Positions 34,385 to 43,918 of a DNA stretch of 64,000 nucleotides are shown piece after piece (the first letter of the stretch is position 1; each line of letters opens with the position of its first letter). A model generated the notes under the pieces. It did no database searches. It was not told where the DNA came from and saw only the letters and a list, made by a program, of their open reading frames with translations. The position numbers and the translations under genes are program-made. Location of the stretch: the NCBI GenBank assembly GCA_963676865.2, contig CAXXSS010000001.1, positions 682,001-746,000 of the forward strand. Reading direction: 5' to 3'. This DNA comes from JAAYUD01 sp963676865. Lineage in GTDB: Bacteria; Bacteroidota; Bacteroidia; Bacteroidales; Bacteroidaceae.

Positions 34385-35359
34385 ATGAAAGAAAGAATAG
34401 AAGAACACGGTCCTTTAAACGTATTTGCAGACATGCTAGGTACCACAGTGAATAATGGGAAAGTAATTGTTCCAACAGAAAAGGGTTCCGGATATTTTAA
34501 AGGAATCATGCTTGATAACTTTGCAGGATTACTTTTCTTCAACTATCATCTAAATGACAGTTTAATCTATCAGCAACAACATCAGGAAAAAGGAGTTCAT
34601 GAAAGGTTGGAAAAGTATCCGTATCTATTATTTCAATTTCGAGGATGTTTGGCAGATGATTCACTATCTCTCAATCAACGTTCTGTCCAAATATCGACAA
34701 TGAGTATTAACATGGAAGAAGATGTGATAAGTGGGAAAGACCGTGCAGATTTATTTATTACAATTAACTCTAATCATCTTATACAAAAGATACTCAATTA
34801 TAACGAATTTCCTCTTTTAAAAAGTATTCTATTCAACGAACGACCCTTATTTTTTGAGCGAAGCATTAGCAAACAGATACAAAATCTTATTACAGAAATA
34901 ACGGAATGTAATGTTCCGTCTGGCTTTCTTCCTTATTTTCTCTCCATCAAAGTAGACGAACTTATCTGTCGTTTGTTAATATCTCTTACTGAACGTAGCG
35001 AACAAACAACATATCCTATTCATCCAAATGATCTAAAAAAAATATATTTCGTCAGAGACACAATATTGAGCAATCTTTATGTTCCACCTATAATAAGCAA
35101 CCTCGCACAGAAAGCATGTATGAGTGAAACAAAATTAAAACGTCTTTTCAAACAAGTATTTGGCGATAGCCTCTTCCATTATTATGAAGTACACCGTATT
35201 CAAAAAGCAGCAGAACTCCTAAAAGGAGGAACACGAACTGTTTCTGAAGTAGGTTACACTTTAGGATTCACAAATCTCAGTCATTTCTCTAGAATATTTG
35301 AAAGAATAATAGGAATGAAACCAAAAGCATATTGTAAACTTCATCATTTAATATTATAG
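34385..35359 (+). CDS. AraC-family transcriptional regulator, 324 aa
   Basis: The C-terminal hundred residues are a double helix-turn-helix AraC domain (YVPPIISNLAQKACMSETKL, FGDSLFHYYEVHRIQKAAEL, VSEVGYTLGFTNLSHFSRIF, ERIIGMKPKAY). The N-terminal 210 residues form an unassigned sensing region. The layout resembles PchR-type regulators of iron-chelate receptors, which would suit the divergent TonB receptor 115 bases away. Ligand unknown. It is followed by a bidirectional terminator shared with the convergent tRNA. Confidence 0.9.
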   Translation: MKERIEEHGPLNVFADMLGTTVNNGKVIVPTEKGSGYFKGIMLDNFAGLLFFNYHLNDSLIYQQQHQEKGVHERLEKYPYLLFQFRGCLADDSLSLNQRSVQISTMSINMEEDVISGKDRADLFITINSNHLIQKILNYNEFPLLKSILFNERPLFFERSISKQIQNLITEITECNVPSGFLPYFLSIKVDELICRLLISLTERSEQTTYPIHPNDLKKIYFVRDTILSNLYVPPIISNLAQKACMSETKLKRLFKQVFGDSLFHYYEVHRIQKAAELLKGGTRTVSEVGYTLGFTNLSHFSRIFERIIGMKPKAYCKLHHLIL

Positions 35360-35420
35360 TTTTAATGCAATCTAAAGAAATGTGATTCCTAAAATATCGT
35401 TAATCGTGTGGATATATAAT

Positions 35421-35460
35421 AATAAAGGACTATTTTTTGTAAATAGTCCTTTATTATTTT
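35421..35460. terminator. Bidirectional terminator between araC-type gene and tRNA-Lys
   Basis: A perfect 15-bp stem (AATAAAGGACTATTT at 35421-35435 with 35441-35455) with a five-base loop is bounded by A/T-rich runs. It can end transcription from the AraC gene on + and from the tRNA on -. Confidence 0.85.
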
Positions 35461-35461
35461 G

Positions 35462-35534
35462 TGATCCGCTTGGGGCTCGAACCCAAGACCCCAACATTAA
35501 AAGTGTTGTGCTCTACCAGCTGAGCTAGCGGATC
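35462..35534 (-). tRNA. tRNA-Lys (anticodon TTT)
   Basis: Read on the minus strand, the 73-base cloverleaf has acceptor stem GATCCGC/GCGGATC and a D-arm with AGCTCAGCTGGTAGAGC. The anticodon loop is CTTTTAA (anticodon TTT), and the T-arm contains GGTTCGAGCCCC. The discriminator base is A, and CCA is not encoded. The next gene on the same strand ends about 80 bases further downstream on the map (35615). Confidence 0.96.
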
Positions 35535-35614
35535 ATCTCTGAATTGCGGTGCAAAGATAAGGCCTTTTTACGAACTGACCAAATCTAAATGAAGAAAAAG
35601 TTTCACTTTTTATT

Positions 35615-36715
35615 TCAGCAATTGCTATGAGGCTGCAAATCATCTTGTTTCAAAAAATATCTTTTGTAATAAGATAGCATGATAGTAGTCATTGGTAACG
35701 CAATAATCATTCCGAGAACCCCCATCAATGATCCCCAAATAGAAAGAGAAAGCAGTATGACCGCCGGATTCAGCCCGGTAATCTTTCCCATAATCTTAGG
35801 TACTATAATTGTATCTTCTATAATTTGTACGACAACAAACACAATTAAGGCCGACCCCAATATAACCCAAAAATTCTGTCCGGTATCGGCTGCTTTCAGT
35901 ATAGAAAGTAAAACAACAGGTATCAAACCAAGGGCATGAAGATAAGGCACCATATTGAGAGCCCCGATGAGCAGTCCCAAACCAATAGCGAGAGGAAAGT
36001 CTATGATGAGAAAGCCGGTACTGAAAAGAATGCCTACACAAAGTGCAACCAATGCCTGACCACGGAAATATTGATTCATGCCACATTTGACATCTGATAC
36101 GATGCCGGTAATGATATCACGATATTTCAAAGGTAACAGTTTGACCCAACCATCGGCCATCACTTCATAATCTTTGAGAATAAAAATGAGATATAGCAAG
36201 ATAATGATAGAAGCTATGATGCTGAATAAATAGCTAATAGAATCGCTCAGTAACTGCCAGAGCCTGGGGATGCCCTCTTTGATAGCATTGGCTATCGTAT
36301 CACTACGCAAAAACTTTTGGACGGTTGCCATATCGAGATTGGATTGCAAGAAATCGGTAATTTGACGGGGTACAGACCCTCTTGCCATAAATCCTTTTTG
36401 AATATAGTATTCAATAAGTTTGTCGAACCGCCCTATTTCGTCAATAAGAGGCGGAACGATAAGATAAAGGATACCAGAGAACAAAGCCAACACTAATATT
36501 AAGGCACATAGTATGGACAGCATACGATTTTTGAAATGCAGCTTATACTGAATGAACGTGACAATGGGATATATCATATAGGCTATCAGCCATGCAATAA
36601 AGAAAGGCAATAATACGCCACTTAAGCGATTGACCAACAAAATCAGAATGACGATACCGGCAACGACGATCGCACCTCTGATAAAACTGTCGAAAGTAAT
36701 TAGTTTGCGTTCCAT
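35615..36715 (-). CDS. AI-2E family transporter (PerM/UPF0118), 366 aa
   Basis: An integral membrane protein with about eight helices: an N-terminal group at about residues 12-85, one near 160-180, and a dense group from about 215 to 355. Family features include LPFFIAWLIAYMIYPIV, the long periplasmic segment around 90-155 and VPYLHALGLIPVVLLSIL. The family includes E. coli TqsA (autoinducer-2 export) and Na+/H+ antiporter-like members; the substrate cannot be told from sequence. It lies 20 bases downstream of tdk on the same strand, so they probably form an operon. Confidence 0.9.
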   Translation of the reverse strand: MERKLITFDSFIRGAIVVAGIVILILLVNRLSGVLLPFFIAWLIAYMIYPIVTFIQYKLHFKNRMLSILCALILVLALFSGILYLIVPPLIDEIGRFDKLIEYYIQKGFMARGSVPRQITDFLQSNLDMATVQKFLRSDTIANAIKEGIPRLWQLLSDSISYLFSIIASIIILLYLIFILKDYEVMADGWVKLLPLKYRDIITGIVSDVKCGMNQYFRGQALVALCVGILFSTGFLIIDFPLAIGLGLLIGALNMVPYLHALGLIPVVLLSILKAADTGQNFWVILGSALIVFVVVQIIEDTIIVPKIMGKITGLNPAVILLSLSIWGSLMGVLGMIIALPMTTIMLSYYKRYFLKQDDLQPHSNC

Positions 36716-36735
36716 AATATATACTGTTTTTGATG

Positions 36736-37359
36736 TTAATCTTTATCTTCTCTCTTCATTTTATCTTCTTCTATAGCTTCGAGATAACATGCCCTACAAA
36801 GAGGCTCGTATTCGGATGTTTCGCCCAAAAGAACCTGTTTTTGATCGGCAACGGTGCGATGGGAGAAAGCAGCGAGATCGCCACAACGCACACAAACGGC
36901 ATGAACTTTGGTCACCTCGTCGGCAACAGCACAAAGATCGGGCATTGGCCCGAAGGGAATACCTTTATAATCCATATCAAGACCGGCAACAATAACCCGA
37001 ACCCCGCTATTGGCCAATTGTATGCAAACTTCAGCTAATCCTTTATCAAAAAATTGGGCTTCGTCGATACCGACGACATCGGTCTCTGAAGAGCAAAGCA
37101 GAATACTTGCCGACGAATCGACAACGGTACAAGATATAGAATGACTGTCGTGAGAAACAACATCGGTATCGGAATAACGTACATCAATAGACGGTTTGAA
37201 AATTTCAATACGCTGGCGAGCGAATTTAGCTCGTTTGAGACGTCGAATCAACTCCTCTGTTTTGCCCGAGAACATCGAGCCGCAGATGACTTCGATACGC
37301 CCCCGGCGACGGGCCTGCTCTTTATAGTTACTTTGATTATTATCTTTGAACAAATCCAT
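36736..37359 (-). CDS. tdk: Thymidine kinase, 207 aa
   Basis: A type II (cellular-type) thymidine kinase: P-loop GSMFSGKTEELIRRL (about residues 27-41), the DEAQFF motif (IDEAQFFDKGL), VAGLDMDYKGIPFGPMPDL and Zn-binding cysteines (CVRCGD and CRACYL). It phosphorylates thymidine to dTMP in the salvage pathway in the cytoplasm. Length is normal. It precedes the AI-2E transporter gene on the minus strand and is divergent from rsmI. A TAATTTTG -7 box lies at 37385-37378 on the minus strand. Confidence 0.96.
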   Translation of the reverse strand: MDLFKDNNQSNYKEQARRRGRIEVICGSMFSGKTEELIRRLKRAKFARQRIEIFKPSIDVRYSDTDVVSHDSHSISCTVVDSSASILLCSSETDVVGIDEAQFFDKGLAEVCIQLANSGVRVIVAGLDMDYKGIPFGPMPDLCAVADEVTKVHAVCVRCGDLAAFSHRTVADQKQVLLGETSEYEPLCRACYLEAIEEDKMKREDKD

Positions 37360-37489
37360 TTTTAATCTATTTGACTACAAAATTAATACTTTTGCGCACT
37401 GTAAGGTGATATTTTAATTATTTATTTCTACATTTGCGAAACGATCCTTCAAAACAATCATTCGGAAGGGAACGCAAAAAAGGAAAAGA

Positions 37490-38167
37490 ATGGGAATATT
37501 GTATGTAGTACCGACCCCTGTCGGGAATATGGAAGATATGACTTTTCGCGCTGTTAGAGTGCTGAAAGAGGTAGATTTTATTTTGGCCGAAGATACTCGA
37601 ACATCGGGTATACTACTACAACATTACGACATAAAAAACGCGTTGATGTCGCACCATAAATTCAACGAACATCAGACAGTAGAAAAAGTAGTAGAGCGAA
37701 TAAAAGGAGGACAAACAGCTGCTCTCATATCGGATGCAGGTACTCCTGCCATATCGGATCCCGGTTTTCTATTGGTCAGAGAATGTGTGAGAAATGATGT
37801 AGAGGTGCAATGTCTACCTGGTGCAACAGCTTTTGTTCCGGCATTAGTAGCCTCGGGAATGCCCAACGACAGATTTTGTTTCGAAGGTTTCCTGCCTCCC
37901 AAAAAAGGACGTATGAGCCGCCTCAACGCACTGCAATCGGAACATCGCACTATGGTATTCTACGAATCGCCCTATAGAGTTCTGAAGACTTTGACTCAGT
38001 TTGCAGAACAGTTTGGAGAAGAAAGACATGTATCCGTTTCTCGAGAAATATCGAAAGTCCATGAAGAGACCGTTCGAGGAACACTGGCGGAAGCAATCAT
38101 TCACTTCACAGAACACGACCCTCGTGGTGAATTTGTGATTACGCTAGAAGGATGTGACGAAAAATGA
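37490..38167 (+). CDS. rsmI: 16S rRNA (cytidine(1402)-2'-O)-methyltransferase RsmI, 225 aa
   Basis: A tetrapyrrole-methylase-fold protein starting MGILYVVPTPVGNMEDMTFR, with ILAEDTRTSGILLQHYDI, AALISDAGTPAISDPGFLLV, CLPGATAFVPALVASGMPND and FEGFLPPKKGRMSRL. These motifs define RsmI, which 2'-O-methylates C1402 of 16S rRNA using S-adenosylmethionine. Length and motif order are normal. A TACATTTG -7 box is at 37429-37436. The next gene starts 28 bases downstream. Confidence 0.95.
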   Translation: MGILYVVPTPVGNMEDMTFRAVRVLKEVDFILAEDTRTSGILLQHYDIKNALMSHHKFNEHQTVEKVVERIKGGQTAALISDAGTPAISDPGFLLVRECVRNDVEVQCLPGATAFVPALVASGMPNDRFCFEGFLPPKKGRMSRLNALQSEHRTMVFYESPYRVLKTLTQFAEQFGEERHVSVSREISKVHEETVRGTLAEAIIHFTEHDPRGEFVITLEGCDEK

Positions 38168-38195
38168 TTATAAACTTAATTAAAAAGGAGTGGAT

Positions 38196-39065
38196 ATGAA
38201 AAAGTTAACTTTCCTATTTGTTAGTATGGCTATCGTTCTGCTATCAGGCTGTAACAGCAAAACACAGCAGAAACAGACCAACACACTACGGACCGAAAAT
38301 GACTCACTAAGGTCTGAGTTGACTAAAAAGAATGCTGATTTGGATGATATGATGGGGACTTTTAATGATATCCAAGAAGGTTTCCGTCAGATCAACGTTG
38401 CTCAAGAGCGCGTAGATCTATCACGCGGCAGAATATCGGAGAATGCAGCTTCGGCAAAACAACAAATTGCCAATGATATTGCTTTCATTACCAAAACGAT
38501 GAATGCCAACAAGCATCGCATTGCCGAATTGCAACAAAAGCTAAAAAGGAGCAACAACAATTCCGTTCAGTTGCAAAAAGCAATTGAATCCATGCAGGCT
38601 GAACTAGCAGAAAAGGCAAAGCAGATAGAAAGTCTACAAGCCGAACTAGCTGCTAAGAACATCCGTATTCAAGAGTTAGACAATGCCGTTACGGAATTGA
38701 AGGGTGACAAAGAAAACTTAATTACTGAAAATCAGGCAAAAGCAAATACAGTAGCACAACAAGACAAAGCCATCAATACGGCATGGTATGTATTCGGGAC
38801 AAAATCGGAACTGAAAGCACAGAGCATTCTAATAAAAGGACAGGTTCTGAAAAACTCGAACTACGACAAGAGTTACTTCACACAGATTGATATTCGCACA
38901 ACGAAAGAAATAAATCTGTATGCAAAACGTGCTAATTTATTGACCAGCCATCCAGCAGGCAGTTATAGTCTGGAGAAGGATGAAAAAGGACAAATGGTGC
39001 TTAGAATAACAAATCCTTCCGAATTTTGGAGCGTATCGCGCTATCTGGTCATTCAGGTAAGATAA
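38196..39065 (+). CDS. Coiled-coil lipoprotein, 289 aa
   Basis: I chose ATG 38196, preceded by AAAAGGAG (38183-38190), over an in-frame GTG at 38190. The signal ends in the lipobox LLSGC (Cys about residue 19). Residues ~25-190 form long coiled coils (LRTENDSLRSELTKKNADLD, LQAELAEKAKQIESLQAELA-like heptads). The C-terminal 95 residues form a compact domain (NTAWYVFGTKSELKAQSI, ITNPSEFWSVSRYLVIQVR). It is a conserved-looking Bacteroidetes protein of unknown function, probably periplasmic and anchored to a membrane. A terminator follows. Confidence 0.85.
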   Translation: MKKLTFLFVSMAIVLLSGCNSKTQQKQTNTLRTENDSLRSELTKKNADLDDMMGTFNDIQEGFRQINVAQERVDLSRGRISENAASAKQQIANDIAFITKTMNANKHRIAELQQKLKRSNNNSVQLQKAIESMQAELAEKAKQIESLQAELAAKNIRIQELDNAVTELKGDKENLITENQAKANTVAQQDKAINTAWYVFGTKSELKAQSILIKGQVLKNSNYDKSYFTQIDIRTTKEINLYAKRANLLTSHPAGSYSLEKDEKGQMVLRITNPSEFWSVSRYLVIQVR

Positions 39066-39073
39066 ATGACATC

Positions 39074-39118
39074 GTTTCGGGCGAGAAAGATTTTCTTGTC
39101 CGAAACTCTTATTTTTTT
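39074..39118 (+). terminator. Intrinsic terminator after the coiled-coil lipoprotein gene
   Basis: The stem GTTTCGG (39074-39080) with CCGAAAC (39100-39106), plus an inner AGAAA/TTTCT stem, is followed by CTCTTATTTTTTT. Confidence 0.85.
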
Positions 39119-39129
39119 AATTGCACATA

Positions 39130-40569
39130 ATGAAAAATCGGAATATCTATATCGTTTTATTATTAGGTGTTGCATTGTTCTGTAGTTGCAAAAGTAGCAA
39201 AGACGACGAAAGCAATGGAAAGACCGAGTACGAGAAATGTAACGAATGGATTGCAGGAGTCATGCATTCCGATTATCTATGGAAAAGTAGCATTCCGGCA
39301 GACAACAAGTTGGACTACACAACTTCACCTGAAACATTTTTCTACACCTTATTGTCTAACAAAGACGGAAAGCATACGGACAGCAAAAATTACTACTACT
39401 CGTATATCGAAACAAACAAAAATTACACTTCAAGTAAAACTATCAATGACGATACGAACTCTTATGGTATCAGTTTTGTAAGATATTCGATCGTTGACAA
39501 AAATGGAGTGTCCACGGGGTACGAATATGACAGAGTAATGTACGTTCTGCCAGGTAGTCCGGCACAAACAGCAGGCTTATCACGAGGCGATTGGATCCAG
39601 AAAATTGACGGTAGTGAGATCAATATGAAAAACGCCGATTATAAAAAGCTTATGAGCGGTGCTTCGCGAACATTGACTGTATTTCACAAATATTCGGACG
39701 CCAATCCTACTTCCATTACATTATCGGCCTCTACAACCGTGAACAATGATCCCGTTTTTTATTCGTCTGTTATCGATGTGAACAGTAAAAAAGTAGGCTA
39801 TCTGGTATACAACCAATTTGCATCGGGACCTCACGACAATTACAAAGACCATACTTACGACAATGAGCTTATCGCTCTTTTTAATAGCAAATTTAAAGAC
39901 GTAGATGAGTTTATTCTTGACCTTAGATACAATCCGGGCGGTTATCTAAGTTGTGCTCGGCTTCTATCGCGCTTACTTGTTCCGGAAAGTTCTAAATCAG
40001 AATTATTCTGCAAATTGACTGATACGAATGGAAATATTACAAAATATAACTTCAAAGACATAGATAACAACTCGAAAGACTATCCATTAGGCGGATTTAC
40101 GTTCCTTAATCTCCAGCGTTTGTTTGTGATAATGACGGGCAGCACAGCATCTGCTTCTGAAGCTACTTTTAACGGACTAACCCCATATATGAATATCATT
40201 AAAGTAGGATTGACCAGCGAAGGGAAAAACGTAGGATCAGTGAATTATGACGGCGACAATAAATATCCTTGGGATATACAACCGATCACATTCTACATAA
40301 CTAGCGCAGCCGGAAATGACTACAGTAATGGGCTCACTCCGAACTATCAAGAAAATGAATTGAACGACAAAGACAATCCAGACTTCTTAGCGCTGGGTGA
40401 TAAAAATGAATATTTACTTAAAACAGCATTGGATGTCATTGGTGGCAATGCCCAAAGCAATAATGCTTTGAAAAGCCAAAACATAATCGGAACTAATAAT
40501 GTAGGGCTCGTTCCGATAGGGATTGTGAGCCCATCAAAAACAAGAGGATTAATTAAGACTATAGATTAA
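39130..40569 (+). CDS. S41-family (C-terminal processing-type) serine peptidase lipoprotein, 479 aa
   Basis: I chose ATG 39130, giving MKNRNIYIVLLLGVALFCSC with a lipobox at Cys20, over the in-frame TTG at 39121. A PDZ domain lies at about residues 130-200 (YVLPGSPAQTAGLSRGDWIQ). The S41 core is at about 215-430. The nucleophile is Ser341 in GSTASASEA, and Lys366 in TSEGKNVG lies 25 residues later, the usual Ser-Lys dyad spacing. DLRYNPGGYL is the conserved oxyanion-region motif. It is probably anchored in the outer or inner membrane facing the periplasm, cleaving protein C-termini. It precedes hflX by 8 bases. Confidence 0.92.
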   Translation: MKNRNIYIVLLLGVALFCSCKSSKDDESNGKTEYEKCNEWIAGVMHSDYLWKSSIPADNKLDYTTSPETFFYTLLSNKDGKHTDSKNYYYSYIETNKNYTSSKTINDDTNSYGISFVRYSIVDKNGVSTGYEYDRVMYVLPGSPAQTAGLSRGDWIQKIDGSEINMKNADYKKLMSGASRTLTVFHKYSDANPTSITLSASTTVNNDPVFYSSVIDVNSKKVGYLVYNQFASGPHDNYKDHTYDNELIALFNSKFKDVDEFILDLRYNPGGYLSCARLLSRLLVPESSKSELFCKLTDTNGNITKYNFKDIDNNSKDYPLGGFTFLNLQRLFVIMTGSTASASEATFNGLTPYMNIIKVGLTSEGKNVGSVNYDGDNKYPWDIQPITFYITSAAGNDYSNGLTPNYQENELNDKDNPDFLALGDKNEYLLKTALDVIGGNAQSNNALKSQNIIGTNNVGLVPIGIVSPSKTRGLIKTID

Positions 40570-40577
40570 AATTATAT

Positions 40578-41810
40578 ATGAAGGAATTTGTAATTTCTGA
40601 AGTAACAGCAGAGACAGCCGTTTTAGTAGGGCTCATCACGCAACAACAAGATGAGCGCAAAACAAAAGAATATCTTGACGAGTTGGAATTTCTAGCCAAG
40701 ACAGCCGGAGTGGAAGTGGTGAAACGCTTCACGCAAAAAGTCGAAACTCCGAGTTCTACTTCGTATGTCGGTAAGGGTAAATTGGCTGAAATAGCCGAAT
40801 ATATTCTTTCAAATGAAATAGGCATGGTCATATTTGATGATGAACTTACGGCGCACCAAATAAAAAATATAGAAAAAGGAGTGCAAGTAAAGGTCCTTGA
40901 TCGAACTTCGCTCATATTGGATATTTTTGCCATGCGTGCCCAAACGGCAAATGCCAAGACACAAGTAGAATTGGCACAATACAAATATTTATTGCCCAGA
41001 TTGACTCGCCTGTGGAGTCACCTTGAACGCCAAGGAGGCGGCTCGGGTAGTGGCAAAGGCGGAAGCGTAGGATTGAGAGGACCTGGTGAAACCCAGCTCG
41101 AGATGGACCGCCGTATTATTTTGAAGCGAATATCTTTTCTTAAAGAAGAGCTTAAACAAATAGATCGCCAGAAGATAACCCAGCGTAAGAATCGAGGTAA
41201 ATTGATACGGGTAGCTTTAGTAGGATATACCAATGTAGGCAAATCGACATTAATGAACATACTTGCCAAAAGTGAGGTCTTTGCAGAAAACAAACTGTTT
41301 GCTACACTTGACACGACTGTGCGCAAAGTGATCATCGACAATCTACCTTTTCTTCTCTCAGATACTGTAGGATTTATACGCAAGTTGCCTACCGACCTGA
41401 TCGAATCGTTCAAATCGACTCTAGATGAAGTACGTGAAGCAGACTTATTAATTCATGTAGTAGATATATCACATCCCGATTTTGAAGAGCAGATCGACAT
41501 TGTAAACCAAACACTAGCCGATATTGATGCGGCGACCAAACCGTCCATCCTAGTATTCAACAAAATAGATGCTTATACCTATATTGAAAAAGCACCGGAC
41601 GACTTAACACCTAAAGTTAAAGAGAATCTGACCTTTGAAGAGCTTAAAGCTACTTGGATGGCAAAGATACAAGACAACTGCTTGTTTATCTCGGCACGAG
41701 AAAAAGAAAACATTGACGATTTGAAGACCATATTATATGAACGTGTCAAAGAATTGCATGTTCAAAAGTATCCATATAATGATTTCCTCTTCGAAAAATA
41801 TGATGAATAA
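40578..41810 (+). CDS. hflX: GTPase HflX, 410 aa
   Basis: The N-terminal HflX domain (about residues 1-195) includes SSTSYVGKGKLAEIAEYI, DRTSLILDIFAMRAQTANAK and the glycine-rich GGSGSGKGGSVGLRGPGE. The G domain follows: G1 VALVGYTNVGKST, G3 LLSDTVGFIRKLP, G4 VFNKIDAY and G5-like FISAREKENI. HflX is a ribosome-binding GTPase that rescues stalled or heat-damaged ribosomes. Length is typical. It is probably co-transcribed with the S41 peptidase upstream and the DUF4954 gene downstream. Confidence 0.96.
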   Translation: MKEFVISEVTAETAVLVGLITQQQDERKTKEYLDELEFLAKTAGVEVVKRFTQKVETPSSTSYVGKGKLAEIAEYILSNEIGMVIFDDELTAHQIKNIEKGVQVKVLDRTSLILDIFAMRAQTANAKTQVELAQYKYLLPRLTRLWSHLERQGGGSGSGKGGSVGLRGPGETQLEMDRRIILKRISFLKEELKQIDRQKITQRKNRGKLIRVALVGYTNVGKSTLMNILAKSEVFAENKLFATLDTTVRKVIIDNLPFLLSDTVGFIRKLPTDLIESFKSTLDEVREADLLIHVVDISHPDFEEQIDIVNQTLADIDAATKPSILVFNKIDAYTYIEKAPDDLTPKVKENLTFEELKATWMAKIQDNCLFISAREKENIDDLKTILYERVKELHVQKYPYNDFLFEKYDE

Positions 41811-41866
41811 AAGGAAGCTGTGCCTGTGATATAAGGAATATGATTCCAAAATCTTCTATTTTTACT

Positions 41867-43858
41867 ATGAACAAAAAGTATCGAAAACTGACAGAAGACG
41901 AAAAAAATCGTTTGCAACAACAATCTTGCGAAGCCGAAGATTGGAACGAAATTAATGTAACCGAGGGTTTCATGACTGGTTATGTGAGTCATGTAATGTT
42001 CTCAGGAACGAACTATCTGGGAGTAATGGACAGTTCGTTCACACTACCTGGGGGGATTCGGAAGCATAGCCGACTAAAATATGCTACAATTCACAATGTC
42101 ACAATAGGTGACAATTGCTGCATCGAAAATATACAGAACTACATAGCCAACTATACTATTGGAGACCATTCAATCGTCGAAAATGTAGGAGTGATGTACG
42201 TGGACCGCCTGTCTACTTTCGGTAACGGAGTTGCTGCATCGGTACTGAATGAAACGGGTGGACGCGAAGTCTATATCAATGACAAGCTATCGGCACATCA
42301 AGCATATATTATGGCACTATACCGCCATCGTCCTCTATTGATAGAACGCATGAAAGAAATCACCGATTACTATTCGAACAAGCATGCTTCTGAAAGGGGT
42401 ACAATTGGATCGTTCGTCCGCATCAAGAATGCTTGCACAATCAAAAATGTTCGTATAGGTGATTACTGTTCTATAAACGGAGCTTCGCGTTTGGAAAACG
42501 GAAGCATCAACAGTAATAAATTTGCCCCAGTATTGATTGGAGCGAATGTCATCTGTGAAGATTTCATTATTTCTTCAGGATCGAGTGTTACCGACGGCAC
42601 TACACTAAGCAGATGTTTTATTGGTCAATCATGCCAATTAGGACACAACTATTCAGCTTCCGATTCACTCTTTTTCAGCAACTGCCAAGGAGAGAACGGA
42701 GAAGCATGCGCCATATTTGCAGGACCATATACTGTGACACACCACAAATCCACACTGCTTATCGCAGGAATGTTCTCTTTCATGAATGCCGGTTCGGGTT
42801 CCAATCAAAGCAACCATATGTATAAACTGGGACCAATTCATCAGGGGACATTAGAAAGGGGGGCAAAAACCACTTCCGATTCGTATATACTGTGGCCAGC
42901 CAGAGTAGGAGCTTTCTCGCTCGTAATGGGGCGCCATGTAAACCATGCCGATACATCAGATCTTCCTTTTTCTTATCTGATAGAACAAGGTAACACGACC
43001 TATCTGGTACCGGGTGTTAATCTACGCAGTGTAGGTACTATCCGCGATGCACAAAAATGGCCGAAACGTGATAAGCGCAATGATCCGAACCGATTGGATT
43101 ACATCAACTATAATCTACTCAGTCCATATACTATTCAGAAAATGCTGAAAGGCCGTAAGATATTAAAAGAGTTGATACGAGTTTCTGGTGAGACCTCCGA
43201 GATTTACTCTTATCAAAGTGCCAAGATCAAAAGTTCATCCCTCTTTAATGGAATTAAATTCTATGAAACGGCAATTTATAAATTCATGGGAAATTCGATT
43301 ATAAAACGCATGGAGGGGATCAATTTTGGAAACAACGAACAAATTAGAGAATGTCTCAAACCAGACATACCTATAGGCATCGGTGAATGGGTTGACGTTG
43401 CCGGCCTGATAGCTCCCAAAAGCGAAATAGAAAACCTGATGAACGGTATTGAGAAAGGTGAAATTAATCGTCTGAAATACATCAATTCTCATTTTGCCGA
43501 AATGAATAAAAGCTATTATTCTTACGAGTGGACTTGGGCATATTCAAAAATAGAAGAGATTTATGGTATTTCTCCAGAGACTATTACAGCTCAAGACATT
43601 ATCGGTATAGTGAAAGGATGGCAAGATGCCGTTATCGGCCTCGACCATCAAGTATACAACGATGCCCGCAAAGAATTTTCAATGCAATCCATGACAGGCT
43701 TCGGTGTAGATGGAACCCGCGATACGAAGTTGGAAGACTTTGAAAGTGTACGCGGTGACTTTGAAAACAACACCTTCGTCAAAGCTATTATAAAACATAT
43801 CGACAAAAAACAGGCATTGGGAGACGAGCTTATCAATCGCATCGGACAAATCAGATAA
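41867..43858 (+). CDS. DUF4954 family protein (left-handed beta-helix, acyltransferase-like), 663 aa
   Basis: ATG 41867 (MNKKYRKLTEDEKNRLQQQS) is preferred to ATG 41840. The first 400 residues contain hexapeptide-like turns (IHNVTIGDNCCIENIQNYIA, TIGDHSIVENVGVMYVD, LIGANVICEDFIISSGSSV), indicating a left-handed beta-helix as in sugar-nucleotide acyltransferases. Residues ~430-640 are helical and charged. The family is conserved in Bacteroidetes, but its reaction is not established. It closes the housekeeping block and ends at a bidirectional terminator shared with PUL 2. Confidence 0.88.
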   Translation: MNKKYRKLTEDEKNRLQQQSCEAEDWNEINVTEGFMTGYVSHVMFSGTNYLGVMDSSFTLPGGIRKHSRLKYATIHNVTIGDNCCIENIQNYIANYTIGDHSIVENVGVMYVDRLSTFGNGVAASVLNETGGREVYINDKLSAHQAYIMALYRHRPLLIERMKEITDYYSNKHASERGTIGSFVRIKNACTIKNVRIGDYCSINGASRLENGSINSNKFAPVLIGANVICEDFIISSGSSVTDGTTLSRCFIGQSCQLGHNYSASDSLFFSNCQGENGEACAIFAGPYTVTHHKSTLLIAGMFSFMNAGSGSNQSNHMYKLGPIHQGTLERGAKTTSDSYILWPARVGAFSLVMGRHVNHADTSDLPFSYLIEQGNTTYLVPGVNLRSVGTIRDAQKWPKRDKRNDPNRLDYINYNLLSPYTIQKMLKGRKILKELIRVSGETSEIYSYQSAKIKSSSLFNGIKFYETAIYKFMGNSIIKRMEGINFGNNEQIRECLKPDIPIGIGEWVDVAGLIAPKSEIENLMNGIEKGEINRLKYINSHFAEMNKSYYSYEWTWAYSKIEEIYGISPETITAQDIIGIVKGWQDAVIGLDHQVYNDARKEFSMQSMTGFGVDGTRDTKLEDFESVRGDFENNTFVKAIIKHIDKKQALGDELINRIGQIR

Positions 43859-43870
43859 CCCTAAAATAGA

Positions 43871-43910
43871 AAGAGATCGGATACACTTATAAGAGCATCC
43901 GATCTCTTTA
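43871..43910. terminator. Bidirectional terminator between the DUF4954 gene and PUL 2
   Basis: A 12-bp perfect stem AAGAGATCGGAT (43871-43882) with ATCCGATCTCTT (43897-43908) lies between the convergent stops at 43858 and 43919. Confidence 0.88.
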
Positions 43911-43918
43911 CTTCAAAT

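Noticed and set aside
38190..38195. GTG start for the coiled-coil lipoprotein
   Set aside because: The ATG at 38196 has better spacing to AAAAGGAG and begins the signal peptide directly.
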